Positions 33,256 through 42,700 of a stretch of 64,000 nt of DNA are shown here, one piece after another; positions within the stretch are counted from its first letter, which is position 1, and the number at the start of each line of letters is the position of its first letter. The DNA comes from JAGWBF01 sp965116325 (GTDB lineage Bacteria; Chloroflexota; Dehalococcoidia; Lucifugimonadales; JAGWBF01). The translations under genes and the position numbers were made by a program. The stretch spans positions 496,001 to 560,000 of the forward strand of contig OZ220675.1 in NCBI GenBank assembly GCA_965116325.1. Direction: 5' to 3'. The notes under the pieces were generated by a model. The model did no database searches and was not told the origin of the DNA. It worked only from the letters and a program-made list of their open reading frames with translations.

Positions 33256-33654
33256 ATGACGACAACGACCGGAGAGAGGCTCGACCTGGGAAGCCTCATG
33301 GTGGACCAAGGGCTGGTGGATGCCTACCTCCAGGCCGTAGGCGATAACAACCCCATCTACTCAAGTCTTGACGCAGCTCCCCCTCTTGCATTGGCCTCCC
33401 ACGTGCTGTCCGCTCTCATCGAAAAGCTTTCCCTGCCGCCAGGCACCATCCACGCGGCACAAGAGACCGAATGTCACGGCCTCGTGAGTTTGGGCCAGGA
33501 GGTTTCCTGTCAAGCTCAGCTTTCCCGGCCTGTGCGGCGCGGGGACTGGGCCATCATGGCGGTCCAGTACCAGGTTCTCGGCTCGGCAGGTGATACCCTG
33601 CTGGGCGGCAAGACTACAGTAATGGTCCCAGACGGTAAGGCGCAGCATGACTGA
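33256..33654 (+). CDS. FAS1/MaoC-like dehydratase domain protein, N-half type
   Basis: This 132-residue hot-dog protein has DQGLVDAYLQAVGDNNPIY near the start and ends before the next hot-dog gene, which overlaps it by 8 bases. It lacks the ordinary HxD catalytic motif and resembles the N-terminal MaoC-like half of two-subunit enoyl/3-hydroxyacyl dehydratases. The likely partner is 33647-34072. ATG 33256 has GGAGG at 33242-33246, 9 bases away; the longer frame to 33235 starts with TTG. Confidence 0.75.
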   Translation: MTTTTGERLDLGSLMVDQGLVDAYLQAVGDNNPIYSSLDAAPPLALASHVLSALIEKLSLPPGTIHAAQETECHGLVSLGQEVSCQAQLSRPVRRGDWAIMAVQYQVLGSAGDTLLGGKTTVMVPDGKAQHD

Positions 33655-34072
33655 AGAGAGGGTCGCTCTCCCCGTCATCCAAAGAACTGTCACTAATGAC
33701 CAGATTGCCAGCTACGCCGATGCGTCGGGCGACCGCAACCCCCTGCACCTTGACCAGTCCTTTGCCTCTCAGAGCCAGTTCGGGGGCGTCGTGGCCCATG
33801 GGATGCTCACACTGGCCTTCGTTTCGGAGATGCTCACAAGCGCTTTTGGGCGTCACTGGCTGGAATCAGGCCGGTTGAAGGTGAGGCTGAAGGCCCCCGC
33901 CTACCCTGGCGATGAGGTATGCACCTGGGGTGAAGTGGTCAGGGAGGATGAGCAAGATGGGACCCGTAAGGTGGTATGCGCAGTGGGCCTCAAGGATGCC
34001 CGTGACAGGGAGCTGATCGCAGGTGATGCCGTGGTGCATCTGCCCGCCCAAGAAGGTTCCAGCGGGAACTAG
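33647..34072 (+). CDS. MaoC-family (R)-hydratase
   Basis: This 141-residue hot-dog protein has the hydratase motif YADASGDRNPLHLDQSFASQ with the catalytic Asp/His, and GGVVAHGMLTL. It dehydrates 3-hydroxyacyl or hydrates enoyl substrates. It overlaps its N-terminal partner by 8 bases, and plsX follows 36 bases on, so the cluster may supply fatty acids or an unusual acyl group. Confidence 0.9.
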   Translation: MTEERVALPVIQRTVTNDQIASYADASGDRNPLHLDQSFASQSQFGGVVAHGMLTLAFVSEMLTSAFGRHWLESGRLKVRLKAPAYPGDEVCTWGEVVREDEQDGTRKVVCAVGLKDARDRELIAGDAVVHLPAQEGSSGN

Positions 34073-34108
34073 CCAGGGAACCTAGAGGACTGAAAGGAAT
34101 CCTGATCT

Positions 34109-35149
34109 ATGCCGGCAGCGGACACAAAGGATATAAAGCCGGGGGCAGCGCCCCGCATTGCCCTTGATGCCATGGGCGGTGACTACGCTCCCGCGGCAAC
34201 GGTGCAGGGCGCATTGCAGGCTGCGAGCGCCCTGAACTGCCATGTTCTGCTGGTCGGCGACCCTCCTGCCCTGGAAGCCGAGCTTGCGAAACACAACGGG
34301 GACGCTTCTCGCATCTCCGTAGTCCCGTCGGAAGGGAAGATCACCGAGGACGACCACCCTGCTCAAGCCCTGCGCGCCAAGCCAAAGGCATCCATCCTGG
34401 TGACAAACCAGCTCGTCAAACAGGGCGAGGCCGATGCCGTGGTCTCCATGGGGTCCACGGGAGCCACTATGGCCAGCGCAACCATGATCCTGGGCACCTT
34501 GCCGGGACTGGACCGTCCTTGCCTAGGGGGACCCTTCCTCGGCATTGCCCCCAACACCGTTGTGGTGGACATGGGCAGCAACATCGATTGCCGCCCCAGT
34601 CTGATGCTGGGGTTCGGTGTCATGGGCAGCGTCTTTGCCCACCATTACCTGAAGATAGAGCAACCCCGAGTTGGCCTCCTGAGTGTCGGAGAAGAGGAAT
34701 CCAAGGGCAACCGACAGGTGCGGGAAGCCTTCCCCCTTTTCAAGGAGAGCAATCTGAACTTTGTGGGAAACCTGGAGGGCATGGACTTCTTCACTAACAA
34801 GGCCGACGTGATCGTGTGCGACGGGTTTGTCGGCAATGTCCTGATGAAATTCACAGAAGGTCTTGGGACTACCCTGGCCGGGTATCTCAAGAACATGCTG
34901 ACGGGCAAACTTTCCCCGGGTGAGCTGGGGGACCTAGCTAAGGAGATGTGGGAAGTAAATAACCTTGCCAGGCGCATGGGCGGCCCTCTATTCGGGGTGC
35001 AGGCGCCCGTTGTGATCGGCCATGGCGCTTCCGGGCCTGAAAGCGTTGCCGGGGCCATTGACACCGCGCGGAAATGCGTCGAGATCAGTTTGGTGGAGAA
35101 CATGCGCGCCGAGCTTGAGGCGCTGGAGACCGCCGAGACCTCCCCCTAG
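34109..35149 (+). CDS. plsX: Phosphate acyltransferase PlsX
   Basis: PlsX makes acyl-phosphate from acyl-ACP as the first step of bacterial phospholipid synthesis. The 346-residue protein has IALDAMGGDYAPAATVQGAL, VSMGSTGATMASATMILGTLPG, and GVQAPVVIGHGASGPESVAGAI. The length matches the family. It lies between the MaoC pair and fabG. Confidence 0.96.
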   Translation: MPAADTKDIKPGAAPRIALDAMGGDYAPAATVQGALQAASALNCHVLLVGDPPALEAELAKHNGDASRISVVPSEGKITEDDHPAQALRAKPKASILVTNQLVKQGEADAVVSMGSTGATMASATMILGTLPGLDRPCLGGPFLGIAPNTVVVDMGSNIDCRPSLMLGFGVMGSVFAHHYLKIEQPRVGLLSVGEEESKGNRQVREAFPLFKESNLNFVGNLEGMDFFTNKADVIVCDGFVGNVLMKFTEGLGTTLAGYLKNMLTGKLSPGELGDLAKEMWEVNNLARRMGGPLFGVQAPVVIGHGASGPESVAGAIDTARKCVEISLVENMRAELEALETAETSP

Positions 35150-35172
35150 CCCACTCGAGTCCTTGATTAACC

Positions 35173-35937
35173 TTGTCTAATATACGACCTGCATCCAAGC
35201 TGGACGGGCAGATTGCCCTGGTCACCGGCGCTTCCCGGGGCATCGGAGAGGTCATTGCCCTGCGACTTGCTGAGGCAGGCGCGAACGTAGCCGTCAGCTA
35301 CCACACCGGCGCCGAGTCAGCCCACCGAGTCGTGGCGAGAATCTCCGAAGAACACAAGGAAGCTATTGCCATAGGAGGCGACGTATCCCAGGAAGAGGAC
35401 GCAAAGCACCTGGTGAGCCAGGTGGTGGACCACTGGGGCAGGATCGATATCCTGGTCAACAACGCGGGCATAACTCGGGACAAGCTCCTGATGCGAATGT
35501 CCGCCGAGGACTGGGATGAGGTGCTGAATATCAATCTGCGGGGCGCTTTTCTGTGCACCCGCTACGCCATCCCCCACATGGTGAAGCAGCGGTATGGCAG
35601 GGTGGTCAACACATCTTCCATCGTCGGCTTGTCGGGCAATCCCGGCCAAGCCAACTACGCAGCATCCAAGGCCGGACTCATCGGGTTCACCAAGGCAACA
35701 GCTCGCGAGGTCGCCTCACGCAACATCACCGTCAACGCGGTGGCGCCTGGCTACATCACCACCAGCATGGTGGAGCACATGCCGCAAGACCTGCAGAAGA
35801 ACATCCTGGAAAGGATTCCCATGGGACGCTTCGGCACCCCTGGGGATGTGGCCGAGACGGTTGTGTTCCTGTGCACCGAAGCCGCCGGCTATATCACAGG
35901 CCAAGCCATCAGCATCGACGGAGGTCTGGCGGTCTAG
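35173..35937 (+). CDS. fabG: 3-oxoacyl-ACP reductase FabG (SDR family)
   Basis: This 254-residue short-chain dehydrogenase reduces 3-oxoacyl-ACP with NADPH. It has ALVTGASRGIGEVIALRLAE, NNAGITRDKLLMRMS, catalytic Ser in NTSSIVGLSGN and YxxxK in NYAASKAGLIGFTKA, and the FabG-type N-terminus. It starts with TTG 35173, 23 bases after plsX. Other SDR functions are possible, but location beside plsX favours FabG. Confidence 0.93.
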   Translation: MSNIRPASKLDGQIALVTGASRGIGEVIALRLAEAGANVAVSYHTGAESAHRVVARISEEHKEAIAIGGDVSQEEDAKHLVSQVVDHWGRIDILVNNAGITRDKLLMRMSAEDWDEVLNINLRGAFLCTRYAIPHMVKQRYGRVVNTSSIVGLSGNPGQANYAASKAGLIGFTKATAREVASRNITVNAVAPGYITTSMVEHMPQDLQKNILERIPMGRFGTPGDVAETVVFLCTEAAGYITGQAISIDGGLAV

Positions 35938-35958
35938 GCCCGCCGAGAGGAAAGAGCC

Positions 35959-36633
35959 ATGGAAGCTACCCGCCACGAGGGCGAGACTCTGCGGTACATC
36001 GAGATTCACCCCAACGGGTACGAACCGGGCGCGGAATATCCCCTGGTGGTCTTGCTGCACGGCTTCGGGGCCAACATGGCGGACCTGGCCAGCCTGGCTC
36101 CCGCCATCGACCAAGAGAACTACATCTACGTCTGCCCCAACGCGCCCATACCCTTCGATCTGGGCGGGGGTGCGGTCGGCTACGGCTGGATGCCCCCCAG
36201 GGGCACTGCCACGCCTGACGACATCCGGAAGGCCGAGGACGGTCTGGAAGCCTTTTTCGGGGAAGTGCTGGAGAAGTACCCCACGCCGCCGGGCAAGATC
36301 ATCCTGGGTGGATTCTCCCAGGGAGGGGGCATGACCTACCGGTGCGGCTTGGCCAAGCCGGAAACTTTCGCTGGATTGGCGGTCCTCAGCGGCTTCTTGC
36401 CCAACCCTGAGGACCTGCGCCCCAAGCTCCCGACCGCCAGGACTCAGCCCATATTTATCGCTCATGGTGTCTACGACGATCTGGCGCCTCTGGAGGCCGC
36501 CCAGAAGGCGCGAGACTTCCTGGAAGGCGCCGGCTATGCTCCCGCCTACAAGGAGTACCCCATTCGGCACGAAATCAGCCCCGACGTTGTGGCAGACCTG
36601 ACCTCATGGATGCGCGATACGTTGTCGGACTAG
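35959..36633 (+). CDS. Phospholipase/carboxylesterase-type alpha/beta hydrolase
   Basis: This 224-residue protein has PLVVLLHGFGANMADL, the nucleophile elbow GGFSQGGGMTYR and IAHGVYDDLAP plus a C-terminal His (RHEI), as in the acyl-protein thioesterase/carboxylesterase group. It would hydrolyse short acyl esters. It begins 21 bases after fabG and closes the run of lipid genes. Confidence 0.88.
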   Translation: MEATRHEGETLRYIEIHPNGYEPGAEYPLVVLLHGFGANMADLASLAPAIDQENYIYVCPNAPIPFDLGGGAVGYGWMPPRGTATPDDIRKAEDGLEAFFGEVLEKYPTPPGKIILGGFSQGGGMTYRCGLAKPETFAGLAVLSGFLPNPEDLRPKLPTARTQPIFIAHGVYDDLAPLEAAQKARDFLEGAGYAPAYKEYPIRHEISPDVVADLTSWMRDTLSD

Positions 36634-36642
36634 GGACCGCCG

Positions 36643-36672
36643 CCATAAGGAGAGGGTCTCCCCTATTTATGG
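36643..36672. terminator. Bidirectional terminator between convergent genes
   Basis: CCATAA (36643-36648) pairs with TTATGG (36667-36672), and the inner GGAGAGGG pairs with the facing CTCCCCT-type segment. It lies between the esterase and the convergent PPOX gene, whose stop falls within it. Confidence 0.5.
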
Positions 36673-37089
36673 ACGTAAGGTCCAGGATATGACGCGGCTG
36701 GGGACCATTTCGATGATAACGCCGTCGTCGTTTCCCATCAGCTCTTCGGCAAAGGCCCTACCCCTTTCCTCACCCTTGTAACGAACGCATATGGAAGTGA
36801 GGGCTGCTTTTCGATTCGATGTGGTGACCTGGGCCTCGCCGTAGAACAGCACGTAGCTATAGGGTTCGCTGGGCGTTGCGATGGAGACACTTACTCGGGC
36901 GTCGCGCCGAATGTTGTGGACCTTGGCCGCCCTTTCGTTGGTGGTGATGAATAACTTGCTGTCCTTGTACTCATACCACACGGGGGCTACCTGGGGAGAG
37001 CCGTCCTTCCGCACAGTAGCAAGCGTAGCTAGCTGGGTGCCATCCAGCAGACTCTGAATCTCTTCAGGGGTCATCACACGATCAGCCAT
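36667..37089 (-). CDS. Pyridoxamine 5'-phosphate oxidase-fold (PPOX) protein
   Basis: This 140-residue protein reads LATLATVRKDGSPQVAPVWYEYKD and SKLFITTNERAAKVHNIRRD, a split-barrel flavin-binding fold. The group includes PNPOx, F420-dependent reductases and heme-degrading proteins; the F420 type is common in high-GC soil bacteria but not provable here. It is separate from neighbours by about 75 bases. Confidence 0.85.
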   Translation of the reverse strand: MADRVMTPEEIQSLLDGTQLATLATVRKDGSPQVAPVWYEYKDSKLFITTNERAAKVHNIRRDARVSVSIATPSEPYSYVLFYGEAQVTTSNRKAALTSICVRYKGEERGRAFAEELMGNDDGVIIEMVPSRVISWTLRP

Positions 37090-37163
37090 CTATTTCACCA
37101 CCTATCCGACGGGGAGTATCTGCAGCCAAGCATATTGACCCATTCACCAGCGAACAAGGCGGT

Positions 37164-37619
37164 CTACCCACCCTTCTTTGTCTTCTTGCGGGATTCTTCG
37201 TAGATTTCGATCCACTCGGCAGGCGTAGTCTTGGCGATGGCTTGCCCAATGACATCCATGGGCAGGTCGTCCAGCTTCTTGAAGCGCACGCACGACTTCC
37301 CCATGTTCAGCTTCTTGCCCCTCGCATTGAACTCCTCGGTGAACCATCTATGGGTTTCGGGGTCTCCATAGATGTTCATCAGGTACAGGGACATGTAGTT
37401 CTTCTGCAAGGCCAGGGCAGCGTACATCAGGGGATGGCCATTGTAGGTCTTGGGATACTTGTCCAGGGGCACCACGTAGGCGATCATGCCGAAGTCCATC
37501 TCCTCCGCGTACCCTTCAGGCAGATGGGCAAGGATAAGGTCCCGCAGGGAGGCGATAGCACTGCGCCTCTCCTCGGGCATCCCCGCAATGTACTCCTCGA
37601 CGCTCCCAGATTCCGCCAT
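37164..37619 (-). CDS. DUF1801-family protein
   Basis: The 151-residue protein begins MAESGSVEEYIAGMPEERRSA and has MYAALALQKNYMSLYLMN with a basic tail. It fits the DUF1801 / YdhG-type family, whose function is unknown. ATG 37619 has an AGGGAAAGGGAGAAT ribosome site. Frame upstream to 37688 is not conserved-looking. Confidence 0.8.
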   Translation of the reverse strand: MAESGSVEEYIAGMPEERRSAIASLRDLILAHLPEGYAEEMDFGMIAYVVPLDKYPKTYNGHPLMYAALALQKNYMSLYLMNIYGDPETHRWFTEEFNARGKKLNMGKSCVRFKKLDDLPMDVIGQAIAKTTPAEWIEIYEESRKKTKKGG

Positions 37620-37743
37620 ATCTATTCTCCCTTTCCCTTGGACCTGGTGCCCCGTCTGAAGAGCATGACCAGGCTGGTCGAACACCATTATATCTTGTGG
37701 GCGCAGTCTCCACGATGAATTTCAAGGTCGGCGCCCCCTTTGA

Positions 37744-39663
37744 ATGCGTCCCACCAGCAGCTTCGTTTGTGGTATGGTGTACTGCAAATCTGCGACGGAA
37801 GACTGCGCCACGGTTACAGCATCTCAAAACCCCAAATATGAGGGGCATGAGAAGGCCCCCATATTCACCTCCCTGGGTCTGGGCGCCCAATTCACCCTGA
37901 TGGCTACGGCCACCCTCATGGTAACCCCGGTTATCGTAGCCAACGAGTCGGGTCAGGACGAGTCATACCTCACATGGATGGTCTTTGCATCTCTGCTGGT
38001 CGTGGGAGTTTCCACACTGCTCCAGGTGCGCCGCCTGGGCCCGGTGGGGGCTGGGGCTGTCCTCCCCATGTTCACCGCAGCCGTCTCCATTCCCTTCTGC
38101 ATCACGGCCGTCGTCGACGGAGGGCCGGCCACGCTGACCACCCTTGTGCTGCTGGCGGCCATGGCCCAGCTGGTCATCTCCAAGTGGCTGGTGATCCTGC
38201 GTCGCATAGTGACGCCCACTGTCAGCGGCATAGTATTGATGATCCTATCCATCACCCTGGCCTCGGTGGTCTTCCAGCTCCTAGACGATTCATCCCAGGA
38301 GGAGCCGACCGTGGCGCCCCTGACGGCCCTTGTCACGCTGGTGGTTATAGCCGCCCTGACCCTTAGAGGAGCGCCTTTGCTGCGATTGTGGGGGCCGGTC
38401 ATCGGAATAGTGATCGGAACGTCGGTTGCCGCCGGGCTAGGAATCTACGATGCCAACAGGATTTTGGATGCACCCTGGATAGGAGTCCCCTCTTCCGCGC
38501 CCGGGTTGGGACTGGACTTCGGCATCGCTTTCTGGACCCTGGTGCCGTCCTTCCTGTTCCTTGGGGTGATCTTCTCCATCCAAGCTAACGGAGAGGCCAT
38601 CGCCATCCAAAGAGCATCCCAGCGAGAGAACCGGGCCATCGATTTCCGCCAGGTGCAGGGCGCCCTGGCGGGCGGAGGGGCAAGTAATCTTATGGCCGGC
38701 CTTGCGGGCACAGTGCCCAACATCGTCAACTCCGGAATAGTGGCCTTCGTGCGCACCACCGGCGTCGCCTCCCACCGGGTCGGGTACTGCGCCGCCCTCA
38801 TCTTCATTGCCATGGCCTTCCTTCCCAAGGTCTCAGCTTTTTTCAGCACGATCCCGGGGCCCGTCATGACAGGGTACCTTCTGCTGGTCACGGGCATCCT
38901 GATCGTGGATGGCGCCAGGACCATCATCCAGAATGAACCCAACCGGGAAAAGGTCGTGGTGGCCGGGATATGCTTCTGGATCGGCGCCGCCTTCCAATTT
39001 AAGCTGTTCGCCCTTCCCGACCTGGGTCCGGTGGTTGACGGGCTCTTCAAGAGCGGGATCACCACCGGGGGCTTTGCAGCCGTCGCCATGATCCTGTACC
39101 TGGAGCTGACCAATCCCAGGCGGATGCGCTTCCAGTCCCGCCTGCACATAGATTCCCTGCCCGATCTCAACGAGTTCATCACCAAGTTCGCCAACAGCAG
39201 GGGGTGGGGCCAGCCCATGAAGGACAGGCTGAGCGCGGTGGCTGAGGAGACTCTGCTCACCCTGGCGCCCCTGGAACTGGAGGGTCTGTCCTTGGAGGAC
39301 TTCACCCTGGAGCCGGAAGACCCGGAAAAGGAGCAGGAAGAGCAAGGGGAGCTGGAGGAACAGGAGGAAGGCAGCCCTGCAGCGCAGCTGGATGAAGGTG
39401 ACGCTCCTCCCGCGGAGGAACGCCGGCTGGTGGTGATCGCATCCAGCGAGGGCCCGGCCGCCGACCTGGAGTTCATCGGCGGGGCCAGCAACGAGGGTAA
39501 CATCGAGGACCGCATCCGGCAGATGCAGCAGCACGACTCGGATGCACCGGAGGAGAACGAGATGTCCCTCAGGCTGCTGCGGGGCTATGCATCATCGGTG
39601 CGCCACCAGCAGTACCACGGCACCGACATCATTACCGTCCGGGTGCTTCCCCCAGACAGCTAG
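37744..39663 (+). CDS. Nucleobase:cation symporter-2 permease with extra C-terminal domain
   Basis: This 639-residue protein has a UraA/xanthine-type permease over about residues 40-455, with some twelve to fourteen membrane segments (SLGLGAQFTLMATATLMV; FIAMAFLPKVSAFFSTIPGPV). Residues 466-639 form a soluble tail: MKDRLSAVAEETLLTLAPLE, a long Glu-rich linker (EDPEKEQEEQGELEEQEEGS), RRLVVIASSEGPAADLEF, then LRLLRGYASSVRHQQYHGTD. The shape resembles an RsbW-type HATPase split by an acidic insert, although the nucleotide-binding motifs are degraded. It would import uracil, xanthine or uric acid. ATG 37744 is the first in frame; ATG 37774 is possible. Confidence 0.87.
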   Translation: MRPTSSFVCGMVYCKSATEDCATVTASQNPKYEGHEKAPIFTSLGLGAQFTLMATATLMVTPVIVANESGQDESYLTWMVFASLLVVGVSTLLQVRRLGPVGAGAVLPMFTAAVSIPFCITAVVDGGPATLTTLVLLAAMAQLVISKWLVILRRIVTPTVSGIVLMILSITLASVVFQLLDDSSQEEPTVAPLTALVTLVVIAALTLRGAPLLRLWGPVIGIVIGTSVAAGLGIYDANRILDAPWIGVPSSAPGLGLDFGIAFWTLVPSFLFLGVIFSIQANGEAIAIQRASQRENRAIDFRQVQGALAGGGASNLMAGLAGTVPNIVNSGIVAFVRTTGVASHRVGYCAALIFIAMAFLPKVSAFFSTIPGPVMTGYLLLVTGILIVDGARTIIQNEPNREKVVVAGICFWIGAAFQFKLFALPDLGPVVDGLFKSGITTGGFAAVAMILYLELTNPRRMRFQSRLHIDSLPDLNEFITKFANSRGWGQPMKDRLSAVAEETLLTLAPLELEGLSLEDFTLEPEDPEKEQEEQGELEEQEEGSPAAQLDEGDAPPAEERRLVVIASSEGPAADLEFIGGASNEGNIEDRIRQMQQHDSDAPEENEMSLRLLRGYASSVRHQQYHGTDIITVRVLPPDS

Positions 39664-39782
39664 GAATTCCCCAGGACGGAGCCCTGGGACAGACATTGCT
39701 CCAGACGATGCTCACACTAATTTACTCCAACGAGGACCATTAGATGACCCATCATCTCTAGCTTTCCGGTTTATCGTAGGAG

Positions 39783-42700
39783 GTGCAGATTAGGGCCGGA
39801 GTAGATTCGCCGGGGTGGCAATTTTCCTTCACGGCGGCGACCCATTTAAGGGCATCAGGGATAGTCACGTCGGGGGCGCTGTTGGTTTTCCTAGCCGCGC
39901 TATTATACGGAAGCGTTAAACCACCGCCTACGTCAGCGATACATGTCCAGACCCCCGCATTTCAGACCGCCTCCGGGGACCTCATTGACTACGACACTGA
40001 TAATGACGGCCTCATCGAGGTGGCCAGCCTGACCATGCTCAACGCCATCCGCTGGGACCTGGACGGCAACGGCGAATCGACCCACTCCGGCTACTCATCG
40101 GCTTTCCCCACACCCCAGTCGGGCATGGGCTGCCCAACCACCGGCTGCTCGGGCTATGAGCTCACGACGGACCTGGACTTCGACACCAACGACGATGGCG
40201 TAGTCGATTCCAGCGATGACTGGTGGGACTCGGGCTCGGGATGGCTGCCCGTCGGGGACGGAAGCAGCGACACCGACTCCACCCGGTTCAATTCCACCTT
40301 CGACGGCAACGGGCACACTATATCCAACCTGCTAATCCAACGCAGTTCGTCCTTGGTTGGCCTTTTCGGTTCAGTAGGCTCATCATCTCATATCCGAGGG
40401 CTGGGCCTGACCGATGTATCTGTCTCGGGCCATTCCAGCGTGGGGGGCATTTCGGGCTACAGTGCTGGAAAGATAGAGGCCTGCTACTCCGCCGGCGCCG
40501 TAAGGGGCACAGGCAACCAGGTGGGCGGGTTGGTGGGGCACAGCGAGGGCAGCATCGTCGCTAGCTACAGCAGCACCGATGTGGTAGGGAATGGCAGAAG
40601 CAGCTCTATCGTAGGTGGCCTTGCGGGCGTAGCCAGCGCGGGAGCCGGGATCAAGGCCAGCTACTCCACAGGGAGTGTTTCGGCCTCTGGAAGGGAGAGC
40701 ATCCAGGTCGGCGGGCTGGTGGGCGTCAGCCGGGTCGATGTTGTCGCTAGCTACTCAACTTCAGCAGTTTCCGCAGCGGCCTATGTTGGCGGCCTTGTCG
40801 GAGAAAAAGGCAGCGGCACGATCACCAACAGCTACTGGGATACTCAGACCTCAGGGCGTTCGGTGGGGGTCGGTTCCGACGATCTGGATTTCAACGGCAC
40901 CCTCGACCCCGGGGAAACTGCGACATCGGGGGTCACCGGCAAGACGACAACGGAGATGCGGTCCCCCACCGGCTACGCGGGCATCTACAGCGGCTGGAAC
41001 ATCAGCACCGACGACGACTCGACCACCGACGACCCTTGGGACTTCGGTGCGGACTACAACTACCCTGTGTTGAGCGTGGACTTTGACGGCGATTCCGAGA
41101 CCGCCGCCAACTGGCGGGACTTCGGTCTGCAGCGGGAGCCGGGCCCCGTGGGCGAACTGGCGGAGACCCTGAACGATGATGGGACCATTAAGGTGACTTG
41201 GGAGGCGCCTACAGACCTGGGGAGCGCCAGCACGGTCACCTACCAGTACCGTTCCAGCGTCGACGGCGGCACATCCTGGGACCCGAACTGGACAGCCACT
41301 ACGGAATCGAGCTACACCTTCACCCCCGATCTGAACGCGGCATACGTGGTGGAAGTCAGGACCGTCAGCGGAGCGGCGCATCCCTTGGGCAAAGCCTCCC
41401 GCTTCACGACAACTGCAGTGACCCAGCGCCCGGGCCCCACCGATGCCACGTTAGCCATCGTGGGAGATAGCGCATCGGTCGCCGAAGGATTATCCATAGG
41501 CATAAGCGTTACGCTGAACCGGCCAGCCCCCTCAGGCGGGGCATCGGTGCGCTGGTACGTCGCCGATGGGACGACCTCGCCAGCAGGCTCGGCCACCGGT
41601 GATCTAGCGATAACGGAATCACTGGACAGCGAAAGCAGGTACAGGGCAGCAATAGCGTCCGGCGACAGTACAGCTACCATCAACATCCCCGCCAGCGATG
41701 ATGCGAGGGTAGAACCAGACACCGAGCACGTGCTCTTCATTGTGGACAAGGTGGTGATCGGCGAGGATGAGACCAAGAGCTTCAACCCCTCCAGCAACTC
41801 CGTAGAGTTCGGCATAAACGATACAGACACAATCAACCTGGCAATATCCGCCCAGGCCCAGGTACGGGAGGGGACAACCGGGGGCCCGGAGCCCGGATCA
41901 TCGCAGATCACGGTCACCGCGACCGCCAACCCCGCAGCTACGCTGGACCGCAGCGTGCAAGTCCGGGTGGTGAGCGACGGAGGCACGGCCACGACGGGGA
42001 CCGACTACACCGCCATCGACGAAACGGTTACCTTCAACTCCGGCACAGTCGTCGGCATCGGCACGGGGGACAGCCCATCAGCGAGCGTCACGACTACAAA
42101 TCCTCTCAGGCCACTAGCAGATTCTGTCACCGAGTCAGATGAGACCGTAGTCCTGAAGCTAGCCTCTCTCAGCACTGCTGAGCGGGCCTACGACTTAGGG
42201 ACCACTCCTCCGTCCACAACTGTCACCATTCTCGACGACGACGACGACGCCAGAGTGATTTCTTCCTTCTCAATAGACAACACCAATCCCATGCCCGAGG
42301 ACGGCGGTTCCCGCACTTTCACGGTAATCCTGAAGGAGGCAGCTAACTCGGCCCTTCGCATACCCGTCAAAGTGACACTGGATGGAGGAAGCACTGCCGG
42401 CAAGCTCGCCCTGTCCTGCATCCAGGAACAAGAGGCGTGCGTAAACATCGCCACCGGCGACACCTCCGGTACCCTGGTCATTTCCTCCACGGGCGATGAC
42501 CTAGTAACCGGCACCCAGCCGGTAAAGGCCACGCTGAAGCCCCCTGCCGAAGTATCTCTCAAGGACGGAGTTAGTGCGACCATCAGTGTGGACCGCTTGG
42601 ACGACGACCACCTAACTGCCACTTTGGCTCGCTCGTCCTACTCAGTCGATGAAGGGAATAGCATCCAGGTCACTGTAGAGGTTACGGCCCAGGACAAAAA

